Source: Dioscorea cayenensis subsp. rotundata (taxonomy: Eukaryota; Streptophyta; Magnoliopsida; Dioscoreales; Dioscoreaceae). Taken from it: a stretch of DNA of 64,000 nt. Within the stretch, counting starts at the first letter, position 1. Each line of letters begins with the position of its first letter. Shown piece by piece: positions 53,385-64,000 of the stretch. The position numbers were made by a program, and so were the translations under genes. Location of the stretch: positions 23,863,916 through 23,927,915 of the forward strand of contig NC_052489.1 in NCBI RefSeq assembly GCF_009730915.1, given 5' to 3'. The notes beneath the pieces were generated by a model. The model did not search any database, was not told where the DNA came from, and saw nothing but the letters and a program-made list of their open reading frames with translations.

Positions 53385-54200
53385 CTAAACATGACCATGA
53401 ACCATCACCACCACCACCATAATAACCAAACCCAAACCAACACCTAAAAACCCTCCCAAAACCCTTCTTGAACACCCACTTTCAAATGCAGTGTTATCCA
53501 CCAATGGTTGCTGCTGCTGCTGCTGTTCCTGTTGTCCATTAAACCCTAAACCAAGACTTGGGTTTGGAATAGCACTCCCCCCACCCTGTTGTGAACCTTG
53601 TCCAAAAGGCAGGTTACTAACATCTCCACCCAAAGGTTTAGCAAATGGTGGAGACTCTGGAGCCAAACCTGCTGAACCTGGCAACCCACAACCCTGGTTT
53701 GAACGAGGATCATCACTAGCCTTCCATGCAAGCTCACCATCTCTATCAATAATTCTCATGTCACCTTCATCAACTATCTGCAAAGTCTCCAAAAAATCAT
53801 TATCTGCTCCAGTGTCCCACACCGGATTGCTGCCGTCGAAGACATCGAGACCATTGTCATCGAAAACAAGAGAGCAGGTGTTGGCTGTGCTTACAGGAGC
53901 ACATTCAGATTCCCAGAGGCTTTGTCCTGAGCTAGTTTCTTGGACTTGGATGTAGCAAAAGTCATTGCCGAAGCCACCGGCGGCTGGTGCCGTCTCTCGC
54001 CGGAGAAGGAGGGCTGTGTATTTGCCGGAAGGAGAGGTGAGGAAGGGTTGGGAGTTGTCTGGTGAGGATGGAGGAATGCTTGCAAGGATTTGTTGTTTGG
54101 TGGTTCTTTGAATTGTGCCTGAAGGGGTGGTGGTGGTTGTTGTGGTGAGTGAGATTGTGAGAGATGATAAGAAGAAAATGAGGACTGTTAAGGAGTTCAT
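53385..54200 (-). CDS. Secreted, probably GPI-anchored plant protein with lectin-like domain, function unknown
   Basis: Intronless, 271 residues. An N-terminal signal peptide (MNSLTVLIFFLSSLTISLT) is followed by a Thr run. The body (about residues 45-175) has SPSGKYTALLLRRE, FGNDFCYIQVQE, SLVFDDNGLDVFDGSNPVWD and MRIIDRDGELAWKAS, which repeat the short beta-strand style of bulb-type lectin domains; I recognise it as a conserved plant protein but know no function. Cys residues at about 102, 120 and 128 may form disulfides. A Gly/Pro/Gln-rich linker with a Gln run (CTG repeat in the DNA) leads to SGCSRR and a hydrophobic C-terminus (VLGGFLGVGLGLVIMVVVVM), as expected for a GPI signal. Both ends of the ORF look natural. 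Confidence 0.75.
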   Translation of the reverse strand: MNSLTVLIFFLSSLTISLTTTTTTTPSGTIQRTTKQQILASIPPSSPDNSQPFLTSPSGKYTALLLRRETAPAAGGFGNDFCYIQVQETSSGQSLWESECAPVSTANTCSLVFDDNGLDVFDGSNPVWDTGADNDFLETLQIVDEGDMRIIDRDGELAWKASDDPRSNQGCGLPGSAGLAPESPPFAKPLGGDVSNLPFGQGSQQGGGSAIPNPSLGLGFNGQQEQQQQQQPLVDNTAFESGCSRRVLGGFLGVGLGLVIMVVVVMVHGHV

Positions 54201-55665
54201 TTTTTGGTGTTTGGATTGGGAGTGTGTGAGGGTTTTGTGGGATGTTGCATGGGTTTATATAGGGTTTAATTAAGAGGGTTTGGAATGAGAGGGTGGTGGT
54301 TTAGGAGTTGGGATTTTGATGTTGACTTGAAGTGATGGAGTTGGAGGGCAGATCAGTTGTGATAAGAGTGGCCTATGAATAACTGTTCCATTAACTAATA
54401 AGAGGATTAGGAGTATTTATCATCTATGTTTCTTTTATATATATATATATATATACATGTGAAAGTGGAGTCAACTTCAGATGAGTTTTGGTAAGACATA
54501 TTTTATTCATTTAAGGAGGAATTGAGAAAGAAAGATCTTGAGGATGAATGTCTAGACAAAGGTAAAATATAATGAAATTTTCAGTTGTATCTTGAGGGCA
54601 ACATATATAATTAACTGTGAATTTTGTTTTGTAGGTTTATGCACAACGATATTGAGTAGATCATTTGGAGGATTAAGTATGAATGTTGATACAGGTTACA
54701 TGTTTATTTTAGTGTTACAACTTACGACAGGAATAGATTTTTTTCTAACATACTCTTAATTTAAAGATTTTTAATGTATATTTTTTTAATTAATTTTCAC
54801 TATAAAGACTATATATATCTTGACAAATGCTAAGCACCAACTTCAATGTGTACATACAATCAGGAGTTTTCAGAGGAAAAGAAAATCTTGAAAACATGTA
54901 GATAGAAATTGGATACCAAGCCAACCAAAAACAAACACAAGTCAATCCAAAAATATTTCGAAGGGAATAATAGCCTATAACTCCAAGTAAAAAAATAAAA
55001 TAAAATAATAATAATAATAAACAAATGCATTTGCATGCATTTTCTTAGTCAGAAAACAGGTTCAAAACAAGAATTGAATCCAATTCGAGTCTGTACAAGT
55101 GCATACTTTTGAGTGAGGGGAACAAAAAAATAAGAAAAGCAAATGACTGATCAAACCATCCCCCTAAACTCCAAGTAAAAAGATCTGCTTCACCAGCCAG
55201 CATTCCTCAATGTTCATTGCTTCGCAACACATTTATCAACCAAATAAAATCTTACAAAGCATCAAATAACATGAGAAATAATAAAAATGCAAGCAAATTG
55301 TCACAGTCAAATAGTGTACATTAACTGATACTGCAGTATTAGAATTCAAACACAACATAAGCTCAGAAACTCTTTTACATAAACTATATCAATAAACAAC
55401 ACTAGCCTGTAAACTCCACTAGAGTCCCTCAGAGAAATGTCTTACTGTGGAATAGAAATTGATTTGCCATACACAATCGACATCCTATGCAATTGATTAC
55501 TATTACTACTACTCAGCCCTACCAAAACTGACTCTGGGAACAACAAGAGCAACAAAATACAAACTGCGGTTGAAAAGAATAAGTAACACAAGCACAGAGA
55601 CAATTCTAACAAGGTGCAGATGCACCTAAATAACTAATAGTTCTGAAGCTCTTCCTGGCAACGGA
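54201..55665. other. Intergenic region between secreted-protein gene and eIF4B 3' end
   Basis: The promoter of the minus-strand secreted-protein gene at the left and the 3' UTR of eIF4B at the right (roughly 55400-55665). No other gene is seen. Confidence 0.45.
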
Positions 55666-58600
55666 TCAGTTTTCAGGTAATTGTTCCTCTGCTTCCTCGG
55701 CCCTGCAATCAGCAATTGCTAGAAAGTGTCAGGTCATTCAAGTAAGCAAAATCACAATATCTCCCTGCCATGGCGACAATTTGGATCAAGGCAATGGAAA
55801 TAAATGGCTAAATTCTTAATAAGGCAAGACTAACAGAAGAGTGTAAAATTAACAGAGCATGAGAAAACATTATACAAGATATACCAAGATGGATAAACAG
55901 AGCAAGTGAAAAATGTTAATATATTTCAACAAAACCAAGTACCACAAAACATGAAAAAGGACGCTTCTAAGCGATCATCAAAATCTCTTAAAAATTTGTT
56001 GCTTGGGTGTAGTAAATTTTCACATAATTTCTAGAATAATAACACAAGTTGCTCATAGCACTAGCCAAAGATAAAACCATAATATCAGTAATCTTGTAAT
56101 AGCAGAACCTTTGAAGATGAGATCATCAAAAGCAAAGCCTAGTAACCCTTAAAAGCATGAGCACAAACCAGAACTTCTCCATGGAATTATTCCAATCAAA
56201 GCCATAAATTTCAAGTAAAATGTTCAATTCTCTAAATGACATTATATTGAACCAATTCAATATTCTTAAAAACATGATGCAACCCCATTCAACATTCAAC
56301 ACTCTCAAAAATAATTAGCTCTTGACTAGAACACCTCACAGGACAGATTAATTTAGGCCATAAAGGAAATTTTCAACGAAATCTTTGATGGTGAGATCAT
56401 CTAACTGGAAGCCTAATAATTCGAGCAAGTTTTATTGCTGGCAAAAATTCATCACATCACGCTAGAATTTAAAAGGGTTGAACCAATCTTATTAATTTTT
56501 TTTTTTAAACAAAAACCCTAACTAGTATAGACCAAAAAGGTATCCACATTATTTGTGAAAAAAAATAAAAAAAATTACCATGGTAAGTGCGAGAAAATAG
56601 ATGAAAGCTATTTACGACCAACAAGGCAGCCAATTTGTCTAAACAAGGGAATGAATCAGACTGTAACTGCAAATGTTCACATCACTTTAGCTCGGATGTT
56701 AAGATTGTTACACAATCCAATAACTACACAACTTGCAACACCATTCAATAAATCTAAATATTATATGAATACTGTAAGCCCACGTGTACAAGATACTCCA
56801 TTCTCCAACAACATTATCTCAAAAAAGATCATGAGCAAAATCAATTAAATATATATTAAATTATCTTAATAAATAAAAGCATATCTAAATCTATTATCAA
56901 GTCATGAATTTACCTCTGTAGCATTACTTTCAGGACAAAAGATGACTCAAAATGCAAAGGCAACAGTGCTTTCAAGAAGCACCTAGGAGCTAAGACGCAA
57001 CGTTTTCCATGATAAGCGCCTTAAGCTTGTTCAAGCAAGGCGCCTTCAGAGAGGCAAGTGTTTTTTCCACTTTAGGGGACTTTTACGCATTGAAAAGCTC
57101 AAAAAAAGGTATGCCCGATTGAAATTGACAATTGGATGTCCATTTTTTTTTTTTTTAAGATTAGTTTTGGGTAACGTAAAAAAAAAGGCATATATTTAAT
57201 GTTGTTTTAAAAACATAGTAAACTTTTAAAAAAGTACCAGCCAACCGCCCATATGTAATTAGTCTTTTAAAATTTTAAAAATTTTAATCATTCGAAATGT
57301 GTTGGCATTAAAAAGTCAACTATTTCCAAGAACTTAGAACTAATTCGACATTAATCTTAAAACAAACTTTTGCATACATATTTACTTTAGAGTTTTAATA
57401 CATAATATAATATATCACATATTATATTATATATAATTTTCTTTATATATTTATGTGCGCCTTACTCCAATCAGGTGAGTGCTTCTTTTGCGCCTTGCCC
57501 CTCAAGCAATATAAAGGTCCTAGCACCTAGGGTGTGCCTTGCACCCCTGACAACACTGAAAGGTAGTGCCTCGAACAATAAAATTTAAGTTCTAATTCTA
57601 AGATACCATTATAATAGGTTAGTATTTCAATAACCAAAAATGGTAGCCCACTATGCATTGCATCACATTGTTTTAGTTAAGTCACTGGTGATAAGCACCA
57701 CAAATGAGCTTTCTACTTGGAGAGTGAGAACATGAGTACAACTCAACCTTCTACCGGTGTTCACTATGTAAGGGAGAAGAGGGTAATAGTAAAGTTTTAT
57801 TTTAAAATAAAATTGACTTTTGACCGAAAGGGTACATCAATGGTTTGTGGGAAAACATAACCATGATTTTTACAGGACTACATAAGTGATTACCAAATTT
57901 TGTGCAGGTAAATCAGCAAAATCCTCTTTAGAACAAGTTATTATTTACCTATAGGAACAAAGTTAATGAGGAATTAAGCAGAATTAGAATTTCTAATAGA
58001 TGGCATCAACTTGCAACTTCAAATTTCTGGCTTACTTTACTATCATGAGTTACAAGGTTGACAATACTTCACAAAAATTCTAGAGGAATATATAGCTAAC
58101 GCATACAACATTATAGCAACAAAAGCATAGAATCTAAGCAAGGAAGAAGACTTAATCAAATGCATTTCACTGCCCCAAAAAACAGGAACGAAACATGTGG
58201 CCCATTGGCAACCCAATAGCAAAAACACCACATCCCACAAGCTTATCAGATGAAATATGACTTGTGGCATAGGATATTATTTATGAAATGGGCACTTTCA
58301 GTTAAGCCTTTCAAAAAGTGTGAGATATTCTCGAGATTCAGAACTCTTCCTTGGACCAATATATGAAAATAGTAAGAATGCTGTAAGGAGCAAGTATCAT
58401 TACAATATTTATTTACTTGTCACTTTCCTCCAAAACTTTTCTACTCTAACATTTCATAAACCTTACATTCAATTTTGGATCAATGATAAGGTCTGATATA
58501 TAAAAGACTATTAGAGGGGACAATCTACTCTACTGACAGCCGAGCCTCAACAAGGCATAGATTCATCTCGGTGAAACATCCCTAATTGACAACTGCAAAA

Positions 58601-60191
58601 TAAGAGTACCAAATCCCCATAAAGTATCATAGGCGAGGAAACTAGCACTATTCAAACTCCCAATCATTATTGGAGTGCTTAATCAAGCTTATTGTGAAAT
58701 TCAATTTTGTAAAAGTTTTAAAATTCTTTTGGCCTTCAGGATAACTGATGGGGATGAATGGATATCAATCATATAAAGGACTATATTTCAGACTAGAGAT
58801 GGGAAACAATCACATTGACAGGCGTGACAAATAGAAGTACTCAAGAATAAACATTTATATATGTGGGAGCAAATCACGATCCCCCTTAGGAAGGTCAGGA
58901 CTCAGGTCAGTGTTTTACAATGAAACGTTATCACGAGGAGACAAAAGAAGGCCAACTGACTAATCTGTGCTGAATAAGTTCAAATTTCAAATCAATGATC
59001 TTGCTCGGGTAATACATAGGAAGATTAGTGATTCTACTACCACAAAGATTACCAAACCAATCAATATTTATAAAATAAGATTAAAGAGTTTCAGGATTTA
59101 GACCTTGCAGGGGCAGTCATGGTTTCATTTTCAGTCTTTCTCCAGCTCCGCTCAGCACGATCCTCCAGAGCACCATTACCATTCCTAGAACCTTTTCTAC
59201 CAAAGGTCTTTCCTTCTTGTGGTGCTTCACGGATCTTTGTCAGCTCGAGCTTCTCATCAATCTTCTTCCAGTCCTGTCCTTTTTCGGCGAGTACTTCCTC
59301 CCTAGGCCGGGCAGCTCCAAACGGATTCTCTCCCTTACCCTTCACTGGAGGGTCTCCACTACTCTCATTAACCAAAGGCAAAGTTCGAGGCTGCAGAACA
59401 ATCCTAGGTCTCCCACCGCTGCTCGTCTCCTCCTTCTTCTTACCCCAGGTATCCGAATCAGCTCTATCGTTTGTTTCCCCCTTGCCGTATGCATCAAAAC
59501 CTGCCCTCCTTTCTCGAGGGCCATCAAACCCACTCCCGTTGATCCTCCGGGAATTCGAAAGCTGGGGAGCAGTCTTATTTGATACCCAGCTTTCCGATTC
59601 ATCCGCCCTCGACTGCGAATCAAAAAACCCCGATTCCCTCCTCCTCTCCGGCGCTGCAATCGATCTCTTCCCTGCACCCCAGTCATCAACTTCATCAGCC
59701 CTAGATGGCCCCAAATCACGATTAGATCCACCTCCACCACCACCACCACCAAAACCGTTCTTCCTAGGTTCATCCGAAACCCTAGACGACCCCGATCCCG
59801 ATCCCCAACGAGGGTTCGCCTCATCTCGAGAGCCACCACGATTCCCATACGACGAATACCCAAAACCACGAGAAGAAGTCCGTTCAAGTTCCTCAGCGGT
59901 GCGCTCCCGTGGACCAGTGGGGAGCTGAAGCAACTCATCGGAGGAGAGTCCTCTAGACACAGATCTGTTGCCGGAGCCATAAGAAACGGCCTGACCGGTG
60001 GTGAACTCCGCGAGAGAAACAGGCTGGGCCTTCTTCTTCTTGGATGTCTTGGTGGCGAGGGCGGCAGCCAGTGAAGGGAACTCCGAGGTGTTCTTGGAGG
60101 AGTCCGCGGAGTCATAGCCTTTCTCCTTCTCCTCCTCCTCGACTGCCGCCGCCCAAGCGCCGGGTTTCGCCCATGCCGAAACCGCCGCCAT
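55666..60191 (-). CDS. EIF4B: Plant eIF4B-like translation initiation factor
   Basis: Two coding exons on the minus strand: 59104-60191 and a 37-nt terminal exon 55666-55702, joined across a 3.4 kb intron (donor CAAG|GTCTAA, acceptor GATTGCAG). The join turns ...TAPAR into ...TAPARAEEAEEQLPEN, then stop, for 374 residues. Without it the first exon runs three codons further to a stop. The start MAAVSAWAKPGAWAAAVEEE and the blocks PRIVLQPRTLPLVNE and NPFGAARPREEVLAEKGQDW are hallmarks of plant eIF4B. The middle is Gly/Arg/Ser-rich and disordered, fitting RNA binding. eIF4B stimulates the eIF4A helicase in cap-dependent initiation. It is shorter than the roughly 500-residue eIF4B proteins I recall, and may be a short paralogue. 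It starts in GC-rich DNA with GAG/CTC repeats. Confidence 0.85.
56964..57558. mobile_element. hAT-like MITE in the eIF4B intron
   Basis: The left end CAGTGCTTTCAAG with CACCTAGGAGCTAAGACG and the right end (reverse complement CAGTGTTGTCAGGGG with CACCCTAGGTGCTAGGACC) are imperfect inverted repeats. Flanks AAAGGCAA and AAAGGTAG look like a decayed 8-bp target duplication. About 595 bp, no ORF. It differs from the surrounding intron by its GCGCCTT/AAGGCGC-type ends. Confidence 0.55.
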
Positions 60192-62299
60192 CGCCGCCGC
60201 TTCCTTCCTGTGTTTCGATCTCGATCTCTTCTTCGATGCCTATCGCGAGTCGGTGCGGTCGAAGATGTAGGGCGTTGCTTTATATATATAGATATAGATA
60301 ATGTTAATTTCCATATTTGCCCTTGCACTTGCTTGTAATTACGCAAGCGTTTTTGTCTAACATTGGGCTGGAATTGAGTGGGACCCAAGTTAGCGTGTGC
60401 CCAACGCAATCGTGTGAGTTAGGAATCATACTTGTTCTTCTCTTATTATTATTCTTTTTTTTTTCATATATTAAAATAAGATAATTAGTTTTTTCTTGAA
60501 GGGAAAGTAATGGATGGTTAGTTAGTTACATGAGACATTCCAATTTTATATATTTTTAAAAAAATAATTGTGAAAATTTATAATGAATAAGAATATAAAT
60601 TAAAAAAATTCACAATGTTTATCTTAATGCTATATTTGAACTGAGGGTCAGTGAAGAAAAATAAAATAAAACGAATGTTTTGAAGGGTCAGAAAGAGTAA
60701 TTCCCTCATTTGGATAGATATTTTTAAATTAACAAAGGGAAAAGAAAGGTTAATTCTACTGAAACCCCATTTTTTCTGGCCCTCCAATTTGGGGTGTCAG
60801 ATGAAGAACTTCTTTAAAATTTTAAAATTTTTTAAAAGACCTTAATACATTCTTGTTTTTATTTTATTTTATTTTATTTTATTTTATTATTATTATTATT
60901 TTCTTTTTTTTTTTTGTTTGATTATGTTGTGTTTTTTATTTGTCAATTCATCTTTAGAAGAATTTAGCTTAATAGAATTCTTTGTTATCCAAATTTTATT
61001 CCAAGTACAAATAAAATTAAAATTTTCTTTGAATGAGAAAAAACTAATAATTATCTAATTCAACATGATTATTATGCTATGAATTAAAATATTAGAATAG
61101 ATTTACTAATAATTTGATAAAGTGATATTGTGATGATCCAATAGAGCTATAGGAGAAATTGGTCTTTAAATAATGTATGATATATTTACTAAGGAAAAAA
61201 TAAATAAATGACTGTATTTAAGAAAAGACAAAATTAAAGTATAAAAATATAAATCGTAATAATACTTATAATTATAATTATTTCAATATTTATTAAAAAA
61301 TCTACTTAAAGTGTAAATTTATTTGAAATATTTATAATACATGTGTTTAAATAGAAATAATTAATTTTTTATTTAATTTTAAGGGTATAATTAGTAAATC
61401 ATATTATTATATGTCATTTCCTTTCTTTCCCTTCTTTATCCAAATAAGGTTTATCACAAATTATCTAAACAAGGTTTATCACAAAACTTCTTTTTCTTTC
61501 ATTTCATAAAATTTGTCTATCCACACAAGGGTTGAACCCTTCTTTTCCTTTCTCTTACTTTCCCTTTGACTTTTGAATCCAAATACTAAGTAAGAAAATT
61601 ACAAGTAAACAATTTACTTAATTTTAAGATTAACATTTATTTTAGATATATATATATATATATATGGTCAAATATCACATTTGAAAGCTCTTACCCTATT
61701 ATTATATTAGTAAAGGGGCTTGTTCTTTTTTTTTCTTGAGATTTTTAATTCTCTTTCCATCTTTATGCTCTAAACATATTTATAAGTTTGTTATCCACTA
61801 AATTAAACTCTATTTTTAACTGATCATCACTCTTTGACGTGATTGAGTGCAAACATTATCTATAATTCAAAACACAGCTTATAATCATTTTGTGGTGATA
61901 GACTTTTTTAAAATTATCATAAATGGTTATATCCATATTCTATTTCTTGTGTGGTCTTCTTGATCCATCAATATAAAGTCACAAATCAATCAAATGTATC
62001 TATCTTGCATGCCTTGTTTTTGTCCATTTTTCGAATACATGGTAAATGATAAAACGTCAAATCATTTAATTTGATCCACAATACTTCCTCGATCTCATTA
62101 TAATTGTCTACGTTTAGAAATTTTTCATGTCTGAAATTATTTGTCTGCATAGACGATTTAAAAATTAATTTTTAAATTTAGTTTTATGAATCTATTTAAA
62201 TGCATGGTTCTCCATTACTATAATTTTAAATGCACAAGGTAAGTTGATGGAGAGTGAAACGGACAAAATAGAAATGTTAAACTAAACGTTGTTAAAATT
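60192..62299. other. Intergenic AT-rich region, possible MITE
   Basis: The promoter of eIF4B at the left (a TGGGCT motif near 60364). At 60705-61595 two ends may be inverted repeats: TCATTTGGATAG with AAAGGGAAAAGAAAGG on the left, and the reverse complement of the right end GTATTTGGATT with AAAGGGAAAGTAAGAG. This pattern is seen in plant MITEs, but I could not find a target duplication. No gene is supported. Confidence 0.35.
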
Positions 62300-62990
62300 T
62301 TTAATTTTTAATTTTTTTTTAAATAATGTAGATAAACCATAATTTTATTAAAAAAGAAAGACAAATAGGATCTACGCAGGAAGGTAAACGACACAAAGTA
62401 AAAACCAACAGGAGTCTCCCAGAGGTGAGGCACTTAAAAAGCAAAGAGGAAAAAAAAAAACAACATAAACAAAAGAGAAAAGTGCCGCTAGACTGGTGAA
62501 AACCACCATCTGGTAACACAGACCTGCCCAAGCTGTTTGAGGGAGTAACCTACTTCAAGGCTAGGTTATGATCTGAATTGCTAGTATCATCCGAGACTCT
62601 TGCGTTCATGAAGTTGAGGGAGCGCTTAATCCACTGATATGCTTCATTAAGTGATTGCTATTGAGGGTCTAAGGCTATAGAACCCCAAGAAAGAAGCATA
62701 TTAGTAATTTTAATGATCACAGTATAAAAAATGTAAAGCATGTAATTGAAAGATGCGATTATTTTGTTCCAGCCATATAATCCAAATAATAACTCTTGAG
62801 CTGAGGTCCGATGTCGGGAATTTAGCGACAGAAACCAGGTGGTCCATATTTTAGAAATGGTTGGTGGAGATGAATGTAGTTCGAAGATTTGGTTGAAGAA
62901 GCACCAGATTCGCTCTGAGAATTCATATTCAAGGAATAGGTGTTCCACAATTTTAGAAGCTTTGTGGTAGAGAACACATGTATTTGTGGA
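62300..62990 (-). mobile_element. 3' end of a LINE (L1-type) with reverse-transcriptase zinc-finger remnant
   Basis: On the minus strand, 62990 to 62640 encodes a degenerate zf-RVT block: CVLYHKASKIVEHLFLEYEF with SERIW, where LINE proteins have C-x2-C...HLF.HC.F...IW. Beyond it comes a non-coding 3' part ending in AATAAAATTATGG and an A-rich tail near 62310. Only the last few hundred bases of the element remain and the coding part is interrupted, for example by a stop after ...IALDPQ. Confidence 0.65.
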
Positions 62991-64000
62991 GTTTTAGAAG
63001 TTACACACTTACACCCTTTCTTGAATAGGTTTGTGAGAGTTAGTATTTTATGTTAGACAATTAATTTTGAATGGAATTTGAAAGGTTGATTTATGAATAG
63101 GTGTTTCGGAAATTGAAAAGACTTTGGCTTTAAGAATTCCAATAGTTTTGGAATTTGAAGAGTTTTCAACTTCATAGAATTTAATAGGTTTCAAACTTTT
63201 AGTGTGATACCTGGCTCGTCACTCTCCTTCCCGTTTTCTTTTCCTTGGCCATTAGCAGAGTAGCGGGTTTTCACGGTATTTATTGGGTTAGTTGGGGTCA
63301 TTTGAGTAATTATCACCCAAGCTTACTCATCAATGTCTTTTCTTCAATGTACAAGGGCATTGTTAACTTTTGCCAAATGCTTATTTACTCTAGTTCTTGT
63401 TTCAAATGCATGAGGGTAAATTTTTCATTCATGGAGTTTCTTAGTATTTCGGTGATTATCTTCAAGTTGTAGGGGCAAAAGGGTCATTTCGCCTTTAAAT
63501 GCAATGTTCCTTAGAGGCCTAACATCTGAAAAGCTTCTCTTCTTCATTCCAACGGCTGACCCTTTCTTCTTCTTGCCAAATTTTGTTTAGTTTGAATTTT
63601 AGAAGGTAATTATCCATTACTTTCATTTGGATAAGGTATGCATCTTCTATATTGTGCTTGTGTTTTTAACTCTTGAAATGATTATTTAACTCTCATGCTC
63701 TTCCTTTGAAACTTGTTCTCAAAATCTTTGTAATAGTTTGGCTATTTGAAGGTTGTTTGAGTTGTAAATCCCTTATATTGCACTTTTGTATCCGTGGAAT
63801 TAGTATTCTTTTGAATTTCATGAGTGTTGATAGCATTCATGTAGAGTTTTTGGTGGAGAAAAAAAGGGTGTTTAAGAGCTCAAAATGATGCCATAGATTT
63901 GTTGATTCATGTGTCTTTTAGTTGGCAATTGTATAGTTGTTAGAACTTGGTGTCTTTTACCTTGGATTGTCGATGAGTTTGGTCTCGAGTATTGTAGCAA
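62991..64000. other. Unassigned region at the window end
   Basis: No protein family recognised in the short ORFs. The moderately T-rich stretch 63210-63560 (for example GGGGCAAAAGGGTCATTTCG) has a repeat-like look, but I could not define ends. Confidence 0.3.

Noticed and set aside
59342-60409. 355-codon open frame in another phase of the eIF4B exon
   Set aside because: Arg/Pro-rich shadow of the GC-rich Gly/Ser coding region; the eIF4B frame has the conserved motifs.
63194-64000. Possible LTR at the window end
   Set aside because: Only a general resemblance; no paired repeat, primer site or flanking duplication is visible within the window.

Overview
The window is nuclear DNA of a flowering plant. 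Most genes are split by AT-rich introns. First exons are GC-rich and the 3' parts AT-rich (ASHR2-like, PPR and FRIGIDA-like genes), a 5'-to-3' GC gradient typical of monocots. The protein set (mitochondrial EF-Tu, NOI/RIN4-like, HP30-type Tim17 protein, FRIGIDA-like, RAD52-like organellar protein) fits a monocot such as a yam relative, but the species is inference.

Layout. 1-5242 (-): mitochondrial EF-Tu, 12 exons, last exon cut by the window edge. 5818?-6799 (+): small NOI/RIN4-type protein assembled from short exons. 9003-10139 (-): ASHR2-like SET protein. 10655-12756 (+): ribosomal protein uL16 (RPL10), whose 5'UTR intron carries two convincing box C/D snoRNAs with guides to 18S and 25S rRNA. 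13761-17013 (+): HP30-type Tim17/22 protein. 17383-20356: transposon insertions, one with a nested Mutator-like element. 20416-21506: 3' fragment of a beta-glucosidase gene. 21841-21890: stray BTF3 exon. 22205-25314 (+): BTF3 (NAC beta) with a hAT-type MITE in its first intron. 25356-27990: 5'-truncated copy of the HP30 gene, holding a small LTR-type element. 28574-31487 (-): apparently intact GH1 beta-glucosidase. So 15084-21506 and 25356-29772 are two copies of one duplicated block, with BTF3 between them.

33263-34987 (+): P-class PPR protein. 37874-42256 (+): FRIGIDA-like protein. 43801-45967 (+): RAD52-like protein 2 (ODB2). 46544-48784 (+): WBP2/GRAM-like protein. 49097-52102 (-): stand-alone EMAPII-type tRNA-binding protein. 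53385-54200 (-): secreted, probably GPI-anchored protein. 55666-60191 (-): plant eIF4B-like protein whose last 37-nt exon lies 3.4 kb from the rest. 60192-64000: AT-rich DNA with a LINE 3' end.

Several genes serve translation (EF-Tu, RPL10, BTF3, eIF4B, tRNA-binding protein). The first three share telo-box motifs near their starts, and EF-Tu and BTF3 also carry TGGGCC/GGCCCA (site II) elements. This is ordinary plant promoter usage, not an operon. I see no CRISPR array, no tRNA or rRNA gene and no obviously new multi-gene system. The most interesting content is the snoRNA pair in the RPL10 intron and the duplication that rearranged HP30, beta-glucosidase and BTF3. Exon borders were assigned by eye from splice consensus and protein continuity.
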